64,000 bases of DNA from PMG-095 sp037200885 (GCA_037200885.1 JBBCIN010000002.1:372001-436000), one strand, 5' to 3'; shown: positions 33,401-41,545, counted from the first letter of the stretch. The notes: a model not told the origin generated them from the sequence alone. Numbers and translations are program-made.

Positions 33401-35793
33401 TTGATGCGCGACTCGTAGAGGCCCGCCACTTCACGCAAGAGCGCGAGGTTGTCTTCGGCCTCGCGCACGTGCCCGAGCTTGACCTCGATCGCCGTTGCTA
33501 ACCCTTTGGGGTTATTGGCGGTGGTGTAGATGGGGATCAGGCGCTCGGCTGCGGGGAGGTTGTTCTCGTCGAAGCTCAGCACCTTCTCGTAGGCCTTCGC
33601 CGCGCGATCTGGCTTGCCCTTTTGGGTCATCCAGAGCTCGGCGATCTTCATCAGCATGCCGATGCGCTGCTCGGTGTCGGTCGCGCGGGCTTCGTTGCTC
33701 TCGAGCACGCGGATGAACTCGTCCCACTTGCCGGTGTCGGCGTAGAAGACTTCTAGGTCGTCCCAACGTCCGAGCGTGACGTAGCGCTTCTTGAGTTGCT
33801 CTTGCGCGCGCCGGTCATCCGGCTGCAGCGTGAGCAGCGCGCGGTAAGCGTCCACCGCTCGCTCTTCGTCCTTCAAGCGATCGCCAGCGACTTGCCCGAG
33901 CTTGTTCAAGAGCTCGATCTTGGCGGCGGTGTCGTAGGTGAGCTCGGCGAGGCGTCCCAAGACGTCAGCCAACTTCTCGTAGTCACGTGAGCGCTCGTAC
34001 AGCTGCGACAGCGCGTTCAGCGCGTCCACGTCGTCCGGATCGTTGTCCAGAACGACGGCCCAGAGATCGATGCAAATCTCGGGCTTTTTGACCTTGTCGG
34101 TGGCGAGCAGGGCGATCTGCTTGTACTTCGCCGCGCGCTCGGAGCCGGTCGGAAGCGAGCTCGCTTCACGCATGCTGAGCTGAATCAGCTTCTCCCAATC
34201 GCGACGCTTCTCGTACATCTCCCGCAGGTAGCCGATCGCCGCAGGCTGATTCGGGTCGACCTCGAGCACCTTCTCGTAGGCGCGCACGGCTTCGGCCTGA
34301 TTCGCGAACTTGTTCACGTATAGGTCCGCGGCCTTGGCGTAGAGCTCTGCCTTCTCGGCTGCGTCCGGCACGGCATCGCCCAGGGCGACGAGCGTCTTGA
34401 CGTACTCGTTGAAACGCTTGGCCGCTTCTTGCTGGGCGAGCTTTTCGCGCAGCGAGGCGATCAATGACTCGTCCGCGGCGGGCGTGCTCGCAACGGGCGC
34501 AGCGGCCGAAGCGGGAGCAATCGTTCCCGCGGGCGCAGTGGCAGAAGCGGCCACTGCCGCCGCGACGGCTACTTCAGGGGCGACAGGCGTAGCGGCGGTC
34601 TCCGCCGTGGGCGCGACGGCGACGGCTTTCGCAGACACTGGAGCGGGCTCGGCGGCCCGCGCGGATGGAGCTCCGGCGATTTGTTCACCGATCTGGGCCT
34701 CGAAGGCCAGAAGCGCGGGGTGCGTGGGTTCGATACGACTGAGCCGCTCGAAGAACTTGCGCGCGCGGATCAGATCTCCGCGCTCGCGCCAGGCCATGAG
34801 CCCGCCGGTGGCGAGCAAATAGCTCGCCGAAGGCGACACGCCCGCACGATCGGATAGCTCGTCCGCGAGGCGGATCACGCGTTCCCAGTCAGCGCCGCGT
34901 ACGCCGATGGCATCCTTCAAGAACGTGAAAGCGGGCTCGCGACTCGGATCGAGACGCAGCGCCTCTTCCAAGAATTGGCTGCCAACTTCCAGGTTCTGAT
35001 GGCGAAGTGCCCAGCGCGCTCCGAAGCGAAACGAGGCATCCGCCTTGGCCAGGGGCGCTTCGATACGCTTCAGTGATTCGCGCTGCGTCTCGAGGATCGC
35101 CTCGGTGCGCTGAGCGTCGACGAGCAGCCCTTCATACAACGCAGCCGCGGCGGCGCTGGCCGGATCGACCGAGTACGCCTGAGCCAGAATGCCCTCGTAT
35201 TCGCCCGGCGCGAAGCGACGAGCGATGCGCGCCGCGCGCAAGAAAATCTCCGAGCTCTCGGCCGGGGTCGCGGCCGAGTGCGCTTCACGCAACAAGCTGG
35301 CGATTCGCTCCTGCCATTCATCGGCTCCGACCTGCGCGTCGAGCAAACGCTCGCCGATATCGCCGGGCTTGCCTTCGGCGTTCTGCAACGCCCTGGCATA
35401 AGCCTCTGCAGCGCGCTCGTATTCGCCCACGTCGCAGAAGACATCGCCGAGCTCGCGCAAGAGTGCGCACTTCACGCGTGCGTTGGGCGCGCTCTTCAGC
35501 TGCAGCTCGAGCAGCTTCTGCACCATGTTGAGCTTGCCCAGCTCCCAATAGATCGCGCGCGCTTCACTCAACGCGTCGAACAACGACGGATTGAGTTTGT
35601 ACGCGTCCTGAAAGTGTTTCAGCGCTCGCACGCCCTGCAAGAACTGGGTGTGGAGGACGCGACCAAGCCGCAGATGAATGTCCGCCTTCAGCGTCGCATC
35701 CTGGATAGACCCCAGGCCCTGCTCCAATGCTTCGACGATGCCGTGCCAGTCGTGGTGGCTCTCAAGCTGTTTCAGACGCTGCTCTAGATCCAT
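24451..35793 (-). CDS. giant TPR-repeat protein (3,780 residues) with degenerate M48-like C-terminus
   Basis: No signal peptide, so probably cytoplasmic. Start ATG 35793 has GAGGGA just upstream. After about 365 residues of TPR-like helices there is an Ala/Pro/Val-rich linker (about 365-445). Then come some forty copies of a unit of about 72 residues, each made of a TPR (AIEAYREVLELDPTNQTALGALERLY type) plus a second helical pair ending in RIAELYEERLGD. The last 300 residues are not TPR. They contain PDLYVRNDVAGAIVAVPA and QELTFMCGKHLSHYRPEHYI, matching the layout around an M48 peptidase HExxH but with the catalytic His-Glu changed (GKHLSH). This suggests a scaffold with a pseudo-peptidase domain. 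No partner is evident. Confidence 0.88.
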   Translation of the reverse strand: MDLEQRLKQLESHHDWHGIVEALEQGLGSIQDATLKADIHLRLGRVLHTQFLQGVRALKHFQDAYKLNPSLFDALSEARAIYWELGKLNMVQKLLELQLKSAPNARVKCALLRELGDVFCDVGEYERAAEAYARALQNAEGKPGDIGERLLDAQVGADEWQERIASLLREAHSAATPAESSEIFLRAARIARRFAPGEYEGILAQAYSVDPASAAAAALYEGLLVDAQRTEAILETQRESLKRIEAPLAKADASFRFGARWALRHQNLEVGSQFLEEALRLDPSREPAFTFLKDAIGVRGADWERVIRLADELSDRAGVSPSASYLLATGGLMAWRERGDLIRARKFFERLSRIEPTHPALLAFEAQIGEQIAGAPSARAAEPAPVSAKAVAVAPTAETAATPVAPEVAVAAAVAASATAPAGTIAPASAAAPVASTPAADESLIASLREKLAQQEAAKRFNEYVKTLVALGDAVPDAAEKAELYAKAADLYVNKFANQAEAVRAYEKVLEVDPNQPAAIGYLREMYEKRRDWEKLIQLSMREASSLPTGSERAAKYKQIALLATDKVKKPEICIDLWAVVLDNDPDDVDALNALSQLYERSRDYEKLADVLGRLAELTYDTAAKIELLNKLGQVAGDRLKDEERAVDAYRALLTLQPDDRRAQEQLKKRYVTLGRWDDLEVFYADTGKWDEFIRVLESNEARATDTEQRIGMLMKIAELWMTQKGKPDRAAKAYEKVLSFDENNLPAAERLIPIYTTANNPKGLATAIEVKLGHVREAEDNLALLREVAGLYESRINDKTKAFDRYLAAFKLAPADPQSQADMERVAQVTARWDDVIAAYSSAVLTADQERDVATANALRLRLGRVFVEEAKRVDDALAEYRAVYESDPDNQVALGALESLYRQTQRWRDLLDVYEKKRELADQPDERKRILYEIAKLYEVQIGDPKAAIETFQAVLEDDPADSATLAALDALYQKTKSWEPYAEVLRRRIELEGNEHVLVDLKFRLAETELEYLGDEAGALANYREILLIDADHEGARLALEGMLKSESLSAEAAAILETIYETRGDWEKLIGALEILAVSDSQVERRVFLLRKIAATSANQLGSLDRALDAQARALKEDPSQGETLLELEHLAGQAGAWDKLRNIYNDVAGSLDEPALARQYWMRLAVIEERLGKVAQAAASYEKVLKLDPADAEALQAMDALYRGTGHWEELISVFRRRIDLAEDGAEREAIYSQMAQVYEEKLGKPDEAIAAYREVLALDPTSQVALNALDGLFTRRGLWNELADNLETQLGLADTDDAQRDLMLRLAALRERQMGQAEAAIEGYRQVLERDPTNQTALGALERLAADSAYSLSIAEILEPLYRGQGDYHKLIGVHEVQVAQADEASRKVELLHQIAALHEDAAGDVNAAFDTLARALAVDPAHEETQAGLDRLARVTGRFTDLARVFEQLAVAQKDPELGSRLYSSAASVYEHLVGDGERAIELYRKVLSIDPTNLAAAESLQTLFQSAERYGDMSLILQRKAEILEDVEAQKQALYQAAQLEEDVLERQENAIGVYLKILEIDGEDLHSIDALVKLYLGLARWEELLSVYSKKADLVLDTEEKKLIFYQVGAVYERELSDVNRAIDTYQKVLELDPDDLTALSRLDVLYQTAGNWVELLSILQHEAELTPDPTEAVSYQYRIAELYEKHLGDIDRSVELYREILNIQPDHLPTLTALEGIKNGKKAPLAAASVLEPVYDATGEYEKLISVLEVQVRFTDDAFAKVELLHRIARLYEESLGDHSRAFETYARAIGVDSQNEESLGSLERLAMMIERWPAVAALYDAELDKLEGDPERFVELGLRVAQVYEVQLENLEHAVTRYRRVLSVDPENQSAVRALDRLFTQMERWQDLSEVLVRESEVGQSPEEILEFKYRLGQVYQVRLGDLDQAIAAYREVISAAPEHEDTLRALEALFENGTMQLEIAGILEPLYQASSEWEKLIRVREAELSHTIDPTERVAMYHRIAEDAEERLLDPVLAFNVHVRAIKESPLDERTSEEIERLASMLDGGWEPLANAYADVLGIEGIDAPTQAVVGKRLARVFEEELADVAKAEETYRYVLTVAPQESDALANLDRIYTSLEQWPELAGVLEQRAASTEDDHERVELYTRLGQVYEERLGQTQDAVRAYRAIFDKLEPTNEDAIVALGRIYEQSAAYSELSTVYRRELENAVGDVQEAEIRAKMAHLASERLGNVEGAIEGWKRVLDLRGEDPEALGALAGLYEQQSKWAELTDVLERHFDIAESDEDRVNVLTRRARLFSEQLNRDDEALETWQRVLDIDFSNIAALRATAQVARTRQDPNELVSALHATIDRAAALLEAEELKGIYRELGKTYGGVLAQPFDAAEAWRHLLEVDPTDFEAMAELEAIYRSDERWVEVIGVKLQRANALSDPNERVRELLEVTELWKKEANDYDQATPAFEQILSIDPTHQEAFEALERLHTAAGRWETLVELYLNRLETRESVHEKNELLRRIARVFEERLDDKNQAFDALVNAFSEDFGDDETARYLERMAQATGRWGELINTANAWLPEQTDNKQKIRLCLRLGKWYGEDLGHAEYAQPYYQQVVALDPNNVQVMRQIAAIHRMSAQWQKVGETLTLAMNVAAANEDRKAILVDMGELLFKNMGQADQGIAYYKRALEVDPLYLPALTALEKIYDERANHADLAEILTAKVQALTESDQIAATKLRLGALYETNLGDFERAGKVYREVLEIDGGNVAALRGLERIYQSLQAWSDLIGILERQLDVVQTERERVEVLLRLAGIQEEHFLKFDIAATRLEQALEISPGEERAYVALERCYRRLKQWLDLISTYERHISEAASSGTKVELYGLIAAVFAEEVGDADRAIDAYRNIVDIDDTNVPALEALSKLYEKQGDAAQAIEAMTRVADLTSDGNQRVEMYYRIGKALEEKLGDRRQAQERFEMSLDLDPAHLPTLAALRTIAIDESDWDRAARYLEQEQLNTPTPRARAKLLVELGKLRDDMLGEHELAVQAYELAMQCDADCEEAALPLLQEYIRVARFHDAEPLAEMLVRKSKNKEKSEQHTLYKLLGKVHASLGNNDKALKAYTNANQLDLTDQETIRGIADVAFQLKDWPSALTNYQKVLTALAEDDTEQRTDVYYRLGCIKREQGQAKQAINNFEKALGLNGEHRPTLEALVDTYAQGNDWKQVAAYKRQILDSVYDGEERFKILNDIGDIWSEREKNPQKAIDALEEARDLKPQDHVLLHKLLQLYQSAADWQKMVDTLQSIAEHEEKREIKARYIFTQAQIYRDKIEDLDRAVELFNESLDLNPNYLEAFERINKVLTQQKNWKQLERAYRKMLHRIAGKGNADLEHTLWHQLGLIYRDRLQQTDSAIEAFKMAATSKPDTVVVRQILAELYEVGERWDEAIAEQRVILEAEPLKIDAYRALYRLYLQKQSYDEAWCLAAAMAFMKKADEEEQRFFDDYKPQGMLAVKGRLTDDLWAKHVFHADENLYISKIFMMIAPAALAAKVAQLQAINKLPVLPKQFRQDPATSTVTFAKTFGWAAQVLGVQAPDLYVRNDVAGAIVAVPANPPASVAGQTVLTGFQPQELTFMCGKHLSHYRPEHYIRTLFPTQSELTIMLFAGVMLAAPSTPMPQDMAAQIRATAQELAKYMQPVQLEHLRLVVKRFIEEGAKANIKRWNQAVELTACRAGMIVCGDLEISKKLIGAEAQAPGDLSAADKMKEVLLYFVSEDYSVVRRALGVAIAV

Positions 35794-36047
35794 GCTCCCT
35801 CGGGCAAGCTACTTAGCGCTGAGGCCCGCGCGGCGATGACGCCAGAGCGAGCCTCTGATAGTGGACGCAAACGCGGAGCGCGCAGGTAGCGCACGCCCCG
35901 CTCCAGTACTACGGCCGCTCGATAGCGGCCCAACACGACATTCGGCGGAGAGAGTGTCGACCAAGGCCATCCCTGCACCTGCCCAGCCGCTTGCCGGCGG
36001 GCACTCATCGAACGTGCAGTGAACGGCCTTTACGACACGAAACAAAA

Positions 36048-36962
36048 TCAGGATCCCAGCTTTTGAATCAACGACGAGGTCTCTTCGCACTCGTCCTTGA
36101 ACTTCATCGCTTGCGCGCCCTTGCAAACGCGCTTGGTGAAGGCGTTCAGCAGACGAAGAGCCTTCTCCTTTTGCGGAGGCTCCTGAGTGCCGTACGTGCT
36201 TCCGAGCATGTACGAAAACTCCGGATGGGCATCGCCAGCAAACGGCTCGGCCTTCTCGATCGACGCGACCTGACCCGCCTTGTCGCCCTTGGCCAATGCA
36301 AGGGTCGATTGGAGGATGTACAGATTGTAGATCTTTCCCTTGTTCTTCTCGATCGGCGGAATCAGCTTCAGCCCTTCGCTGATGACCTGGTCCGCTTCCT
36401 TGTAGAACTTGAGGTTGATGTACAGGCTGGCTAGATCCGCATAGAAATAGCCCTTGGTCGGATCGTGGTCGATCGCCTTCGAGTAATTGTCGAGGGCCGA
36501 CTGCTCATCGTCCGTCCACAGGTACGTTTCGCCAAGCTCGTTGTAGCAGTCGGCCGAATTGGCATCCTTCTCGATGCACTTCTTCAGCGGCTCTTGCGCC
36601 TGCTTGTATTGATCGAGATTGCCAGCGCGAGCTTGCATGATCAGCGCGTGGCCACGTGCGCCCCAGTAGTTCGCAAAATCAGGAGCGACCTGGACCGCGC
36701 GCGAGAGCGTCGAGGCCATCTTGTCCCAATCCTCTTTCTTTTCGTAGGCGCTCGCGAGCTTCCAGAGAATACGGTGGTTGGTTGGATCGAGGTCGATCGC
36801 CTGCTCGTATTTTTGGATCGCGCCTTCGACGTTGATCTTGACCGATTGATCACCCTCGTTGGCGAGGTTGATGGCCTCGATCTTGTCGCGGCTGCAGCCG
36901 GATACCGAGCCCAGCAGGCCCACCGCAATCAAACAAATCGTAGAAGACTTCAGGAGTTTCAT
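36048..36962 (-). CDS. TPR lipoprotein
   Basis: 304 residues from ATG 36962 (MKLLKSSTICL), with GAGGGAAAG upstream; an upstream in-frame ATG lacks homology. The lipobox is SVSGC. Five to six TPR units follow (KINVEGAIQKYEQAIDLDPT, SAYEKKEDWDKMASTLSRAV, and others). It is probably periplasmic and outer-membrane anchored. It is transcribed in the same direction as the giant TPR gene, which starts about 255 bp downstream. Function unknown; neighbouring gliding-type genes make a trans-envelope complex role possible. Confidence 0.82.
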   Translation of the reverse strand: MKLLKSSTICLIAVGLLGSVSGCSRDKIEAINLANEGDQSVKINVEGAIQKYEQAIDLDPTNHRILWKLASAYEKKEDWDKMASTLSRAVQVAPDFANYWGARGHALIMQARAGNLDQYKQAQEPLKKCIEKDANSADCYNELGETYLWTDDEQSALDNYSKAIDHDPTKGYFYADLASLYINLKFYKEADQVISEGLKLIPPIEKNKGKIYNLYILQSTLALAKGDKAGQVASIEKAEPFAGDAHPEFSYMLGSTYGTQEPPQKEKALRLLNAFTKRVCKGAQAMKFKDECEETSSLIQKLGS

Positions 36963-37390
36963 CGCAAGCTTTCCCTCTTTCCAGTCAGTACGCATAGGGA
37001 GACTCACCAGCAGAATCGAAAATTCGCAGGCGGTGGGGCCACTGCTAGCAGCCAAGGCTGATTCGAACGCGGCGCGAAACGAAGCACTTTTGGGTATTCC
37101 CTCGACCTTTCTGCGCACATCGCAGGCCAGTCAAAGAGGCTTGCAGCATAGGCGGATGGAGCCCAAGGTGTAAAGGCGCTTCGCACCCGAATTCGCGCGG
37201 TTTCGCGTCGTCTGCCGCGTTGGTGTTTGGACCGCAGTCTCGTCGTTGTTCCGGGCCGTCGAGTGCGCGACTACAGCGCCCGACATTCCCTCAGGGTGCG
37301 TGAGTCCCGCGGAATGCGATGCGCGCAGCAGTGCGCACGACGAATGTATGCAAGGGGCCGGGTCGCATCGCACAGAGTGAGCACAAACGC
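36963..37390. other. intergenic region upstream of the TPR lipoprotein
   Basis: About 430 bp without a supported gene. It must hold the lipoprotein promoter, but I see no convincing -35/-10 pair. Confidence 0.4.
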
Positions 37391-37422
37391 AGAAACGCGC
37401 GGCAAGTTCGACCTGCCGCGCG
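37391..37422 (-). terminator. rho-independent terminator after the FHA/AgmX-tail gene
   Basis: A perfect 9-bp stem CGCGCGGCA/TGCCGCGCG with a 9-nt loop. On the minus strand it is followed by TTTCTGCGTTTG. It lies about 50 nt beyond the stop at 37471. Confidence 0.7.
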
Positions 37423-37470
37423 CCTCTACGCAACACCCGCGCTGCCCGCGGACGTCGCTCTGCCCGGACT

Positions 37471-39462
37471 TCAGCCCGGAGAGAGCATGATCGGATAGAC
37501 CACCGTTACGATGCCGCCTTCGGGCTGCGGGAAGCTCAACCCGTAGAAGGCCGACACCACGCAGCTCACCACGCCGCTGTCCGGAAGATCCGAACCGCCG
37601 TTGGAAGCATTGGAAACCGCGCCATCACGACCGATGACGAAACGTGCTGAAACGCGACCCTCGAGGTTCGGATTGCGACCGAGGCCTTGCTCGTAGCACA
37701 TGCGGAAACGACCGTAGTTCTGACGAACGATGCGCTGAATGACCTCTGGCGGCAGACGCCCGCTGACGGTCGTTGCGCCCATACGCACTTTGGGAGCCTT
37801 GGTCTGATGCGACCCGCCGAGGCGGCCGTGACCAGCGCCGAAGCCCTGGCCCGTACCGGTACCGGCTCCGTGGCCCAAAGTGCCGATGTTGCCCAAGCCG
37901 ATGCCTTCACCGCGACCGCCACCGCCCTCGCCGATGCCAGAGAGACCGAGTCCGCCCGCGCCGAACGCGTCGCCGATTTCGTCGCCCCACATGTTACCGC
38001 GGGCGCTCACGTCGTCCGAGCCGCTCGACGTGTCGCGGCCCCACGGAGCCGTGGGTGCATTCGGATCACCGGCCGCGCCCGTATTGAGCAAGCCGATCAT
38101 GCCGAACTCCGCCGCCTCACGCAGCGCCGCTTGGCGAGCGATGTGTGGATCCGGGTTGTCCTTCGGGCCCTGCACGGCGTAGCGCTTGTTGACGGCTTTG
38201 GTCGTGGGGTTACCCATCGAACCTTCTTCACCCTTGGCGCGGGTACCGGTGCCGCCCTCTTTGTTGTCCGAGTTGTCTTGGACGACTTCGGCTTCTTTCT
38301 CTTCTTGTTCGCGCTCGGCAGCCGACTTCAGGTACTGCTGCATCAGGTACAGCGCGTCCTTGTCGAGCTCCTCGTCATCCGTCAAACCCATGGGCGGGAC
38401 GAAGAAAGCCATGGCCGCGACCAGGCCACCGACGGCGGCCAAGGATAGACCGAAGTACATCGCGACATTCCAGTCGAAGCCGACGGCCACGCCGTGCTTG
38501 ATTGGCTTGCCCGCGTTGACCGCAGCCACCTGGAATACGAAATCACCAATCTCGACGCGGGCCTTGCCACCGCTCGGCAAGTTCAGCTGATGCCCACCGC
38601 TGACCTCGGCCGTCGGTTGCGCGCGTTGCCGCGCCTCATCCATCGTCATGCGCGGGAAACCCGGCAGCTCTACCGAGCCAGTCGCGCCTGGCGGGATGAC
38701 CACGGCTACTGAAGCGCGATCGCCAATCACCACCGGAAGGCGCGTGGTGCCGAGCTTCTCGCTCGGAATGAAGAAGTCGCAGGCGAAATTTTTGCCCTGC
38801 TCTTCGCCGACGTAGAAATTGCGAGGTGGCGTCAAATGAGAGACGTGCAGTACGTTCGCACCCCAGAGCACCATGACCTCGACCGACTGAAGATGCGCGA
38901 TCTCCACTTCGTCCGAGCTCACGTCGGGGCCGCTCTTGATCATCGTGTAGGTGTAGGTGCCCGGCGCGGCGTCATCCGCCACGTGCAGCGCGTGGGCGCG
39001 CGCGGTGGCAGCAGCGCCCGCAGCGAACGGATTGGACGAGCGCACCTCGAACGGATTGCTGGCAGCGGCGAACGGGCTCGGCGCGGCAGCGGCGAACGGA
39101 TTCGGCGGAGGCGCACCGTAGCCAGGCGGCGGCGCAGCCACGGCTTCCGCCCCAGCGGCGTCCGCGCTCTCGAGCACGATGTAAGTCTGGCCAACCTGGA
39201 TCTGGTCGCCGACGTGCAGCTTGCACTTGTTGACTCGCGCCCCATTGACCATGGTCCCGGGCTCATTGCCGAGATCGATCAGCGTGATGTCTTCGGGGCC
39301 GGCGACCTCGATCACCGCGTGCATGCGGGACGCGAGCTCGTCGTCGACGCGAAGATGGCTCTTCGGGTCCTTTCCGACCTTCACGATGTCCTGCGTCACG
39401 GTTTCCCGGCGCTGGAGAGCATCACCCTGGTAGAGCGCAAACGTCAGTACAGCTTTTGCCAT
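37471..39462 (-). CDS. FHA-TM-AgmX-tail protein (GltG/GltJ-like gliding or envelope motor component)
   Basis: 663 residues from ATG 39462. Order: cytoplasmic FHA domain (about 1-100, with DDELASRMHAVIEV and NEPGTMVNGARV); a linker with repeated NPFAAA motifs; a second folded region; one membrane helix (about residue 355-378, MYFGLSLAAVGGLVAAMAFFV); an acidic then very Gly-rich periplasmic arm; and a C-terminal AgmX/PglI domain (about 570-663, VIQRIVRQNYGRFRMCYEQGL with Cys pair). This architecture equals Myxococcus GltG and resembles GltJ/AgmX, TonB-like proteins that couple the inner-membrane motor to the outer membrane. Neighbours on the same strand are GltC/D/E-like proteins. Confidence 0.82.
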   Translation of the reverse strand: MAKAVLTFALYQGDALQRRETVTQDIVKVGKDPKSHLRVDDELASRMHAVIEVAGPEDITLIDLGNEPGTMVNGARVNKCKLHVGDQIQVGQTYIVLESADAAGAEAVAAPPPGYGAPPPNPFAAAAPSPFAAASNPFEVRSSNPFAAGAAATARAHALHVADDAAPGTYTYTMIKSGPDVSSDEVEIAHLQSVEVMVLWGANVLHVSHLTPPRNFYVGEEQGKNFACDFFIPSEKLGTTRLPVVIGDRASVAVVIPPGATGSVELPGFPRMTMDEARQRAQPTAEVSGGHQLNLPSGGKARVEIGDFVFQVAAVNAGKPIKHGVAVGFDWNVAMYFGLSLAAVGGLVAAMAFFVPPMGLTDDEELDKDALYLMQQYLKSAAEREQEEKEAEVVQDNSDNKEGGTGTRAKGEEGSMGNPTTKAVNKRYAVQGPKDNPDPHIARQAALREAAEFGMIGLLNTGAAGDPNAPTAPWGRDTSSGSDDVSARGNMWGDEIGDAFGAGGLGLSGIGEGGGGRGEGIGLGNIGTLGHGAGTGTGQGFGAGHGRLGGSHQTKAPKVRMGATTVSGRLPPEVIQRIVRQNYGRFRMCYEQGLGRNPNLEGRVSARFVIGRDGAVSNASNGGSDLPDSGVVSCVVSAFYGLSFPQPEGGIVTVVYPIMLSPG

Positions 39463-39552
39463 GCCTAGTATTTCCTGATTGCCAGGGCCGCTACGCCCCA
39501 TAGAGCCGTGTCTCGAGAAGCCCGGCGCGCGACGCGCGCAGAGCTTTCACGA

Positions 39553-39834
39553 TCAAATATTTTCGACAGACTTGAGCATCTCCGGCACGAACGTCGTTCG
39601 CGGCCGGATCAGCGTGGTGCGCGCAGCGCGAGGACGAACTTTGATGGTTGCGTCGTTCGGGCCGAAACCGCCGGCGTTCAACGGATCATCGGAGAACTCG
39701 TAACCGTAGCCGTCGGGCTTGTCGCCGCCCGCTTTTGCGTCCTGGGCGAATGCCGCAGAAGACAGAGCAAACGCAGCAACCCCGATCGAAATCGCGACGC
39801 CTCTTGCGAGAATAGATGAGCGCTTGGATGCCAT
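39553..39834 (-). CDS. small secreted protein between AgmX-tail and GltE-like genes
   Basis: 93 residues from ATG 39834. A signal peptide ends at SSAAFAQ. The mature part is about 60 residues with YGYEFSDDPLNAGGFGPNDATIKVRP then ARTTLIRPRTTFVPEML. I recognise no domain. It lies between the terminator of the GltE-like gene and the FHA/AgmX-tail gene (90 nt downstream), so it is probably expressed with the latter and may be a periplasmic accessory part of the same complex. Confidence 0.7.
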   Translation of the reverse strand: MASKRSSILARGVAISIGVAAFALSSAAFAQDAKAGGDKPDGYGYEFSDDPLNAGGFGPNDATIKVRPRAARTTLIRPRTTFVPEMLKSVENI

Positions 39835-39906
39835 TTCAGTCTCCTCGGAATTATCCCGTGACATTACAGCCAGATTGTAACTTCTGAGTGTTCGATGCGT
39901 CAACGC

Positions 39907-39944
39907 AAAAGACGAGGCGGCGTCCTTTGCATTCGGACACCGCC
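39907..39944 (-). terminator. likely terminator of the three-gene TPR operon
   Basis: Minus-strand hairpin AGGCGGTGTCC/GGACGCCGCCT (11 bp with one G-U, 9-nt loop), followed by TCGTCTTTTGCG, about 35 nt after the GltE-like stop. Confidence 0.6.
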
Positions 39945-39979
39945 TGCTTCGTTAGGTTCCAAAAAAAGAACCAGGTCGC

Positions 39980-41545
39980 TCACTTCTTTGGCGCAACCGG
40001 TTTCCCCGCACCAGCCGGCGCGGGCGGAGCTGCACCCTTTGCATCAGCTGGCGGCGCGGCGGCGCCAGGCGGTGCGGCGGCGGCGCCAGGCGGTGCGGCG
40101 GCGCCGTCGGCCGGAGGAGCTGCACCGTCTGCGGGTGGCGGCGGAGGAGGAGGCTGATTGGCCGCATCCTTGGCCGCCTGTTCACCCTCTTGGATGAACT
40201 TGACCGTATCCGCAATATCCGAGCTGCGATCCTTGGAGCGCTTCACGGCTGCCGCGAAACTCGAGTCCGAGCCTGCCTTGTCGATGAACTGCCGATATTG
40301 CTCAGCCGCCTTCTGCAAGGTGGGCACTGGATTGCCACGCTTGGCGCGGAATTCCTGGGTCAGAATCGCTTCGTTATAATAAGTCTCGGCGCGGTCGGGT
40401 GCGATCTTCTTGGCCTCGTCCAAGTGCGACTGTGCCTCGGCCACGAGCTTGTCGAAGTTCGAATCGTTGATCTGACCGCGTAGGGCGAGCGCCAAACCGA
40501 GCTGGGCCTCGTAGTCCTTCGGGTGCAGCTTCAGCGCGTCGCGATACGCTTTTTCTGCTTCCTCGTAACCGCGGAAGGAAAGGTTCACCGCGGCATAGTT
40601 CATTTGCGCTTCGTAGAACGTGGGGTCGAGCTGGCGCGCCTTGCCGAAGCTCTTCACCGCGCCGTTGAAGTTCTTCAACTGAACTTGGATGAGCCCCGTA
40701 GTGTTCGAGATTGGTGCGTAGTTCGGGTTCTTCTTTTGCGCCTGAGCCGCCACGAGTGCCGCGAGATCGAGCTGCTGGGAGTCGACGCTGGCCTTCGATG
40801 CGCCGGAGACTTCCATGCCTCGTCGCCCGCGCTTGCCCGTCTTGTCGAGCTGACCGGCTTTGGCTTTCGCTTGCGTCAGGTAGTAGACCGAGAGCTGGTT
40901 GAAGGCCGGCATGTAGCCGTCGTCGATGGCTAGTGCGCGCTGCAAGTTGCGTTGCGCACGCTCGAGATCGTTCTTGCCGTCGCTATCGGCCTGATCGTTC
41001 CCGCGCTCCATTTGCAGGGCCGCCAGGCTGACCAAGGCTTCCACGTTCTGGAACTTGGCATCGTGAATGATCTGATCGAGCTTCGAGATCGTGCCGTCCA
41101 AGTCGTTCGACTTGGCGTAGTCGTAGAGCGCGATCTGGGCGCGTGCGCGGTGGAACGACGGGTCGCTCTTGACGACCGCCTCGAACTCCGAGCGCGCGTC
41201 GGCGTCTTTGCCGCAACGCTGGTAAGCCAAGCCCGAGTTGTACTGAGCCTCGGGAAAGGGACGACCCGTGTCCGACTTCTGCGCATCGGCCGCGGCGGCG
41301 AAGGCTTTCGCGATCGCCGAACAACCCGCATCGTCCCAATCCTGCTTCTTGTCGTGGGCCGCGAACTGCTCGAGCGCCGAGTCGAAGTTTGCGGCGGCTT
41401 CCTTGCTTACGGCGTGGCCCTTGGCATCCGCCTTGCCGCTCGCCTTTTCCGGGGCAAGCGCGTGGCCGCCCCCGGCTGCGCCGCCGCCGCCGCAAGCAGC
41501 GAGGACGGAGATGCTCAGGAGCAGGAGCGTCTTGAGATGTGACAT
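39980..41545 (-). CDS. TPR lipoprotein, GltE/AglT-like
   Basis: 521 residues from ATG 41545, overlapping the previous stop by one base (TGATG). Lipobox VLAAC followed by Gly-rich residues. Several TPR units (YNSGLAYQRCGKDADARSEFEAVVKSDP, KSFGKARQLDPTFYEAQMNYA and others) form the body. The last 60 residues are Pro/Ala-rich. Length, lipoprotein anchoring and position after a 1,250-residue TPR protein match Myxococcus GltE (AglT), an outer-membrane-side part of the gliding complex. The homology is inferred from architecture. Confidence 0.75.
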   Translation of the reverse strand: MSHLKTLLLLSISVLAACGGGGAAGGGHALAPEKASGKADAKGHAVSKEAAANFDSALEQFAAHDKKQDWDDAGCSAIAKAFAAAADAQKSDTGRPFPEAQYNSGLAYQRCGKDADARSEFEAVVKSDPSFHRARAQIALYDYAKSNDLDGTISKLDQIIHDAKFQNVEALVSLAALQMERGNDQADSDGKNDLERAQRNLQRALAIDDGYMPAFNQLSVYYLTQAKAKAGQLDKTGKRGRRGMEVSGASKASVDSQQLDLAALVAAQAQKKNPNYAPISNTTGLIQVQLKNFNGAVKSFGKARQLDPTFYEAQMNYAAVNLSFRGYEEAEKAYRDALKLHPKDYEAQLGLALALRGQINDSNFDKLVAEAQSHLDEAKKIAPDRAETYYNEAILTQEFRAKRGNPVPTLQKAAEQYRQFIDKAGSDSSFAAAVKRSKDRSSDIADTVKFIQEGEQAAKDAANQPPPPPPPADGAAPPADGAAAPPGAAAAPPGAAAPPADAKGAAPPAPAGAGKPVAPKK

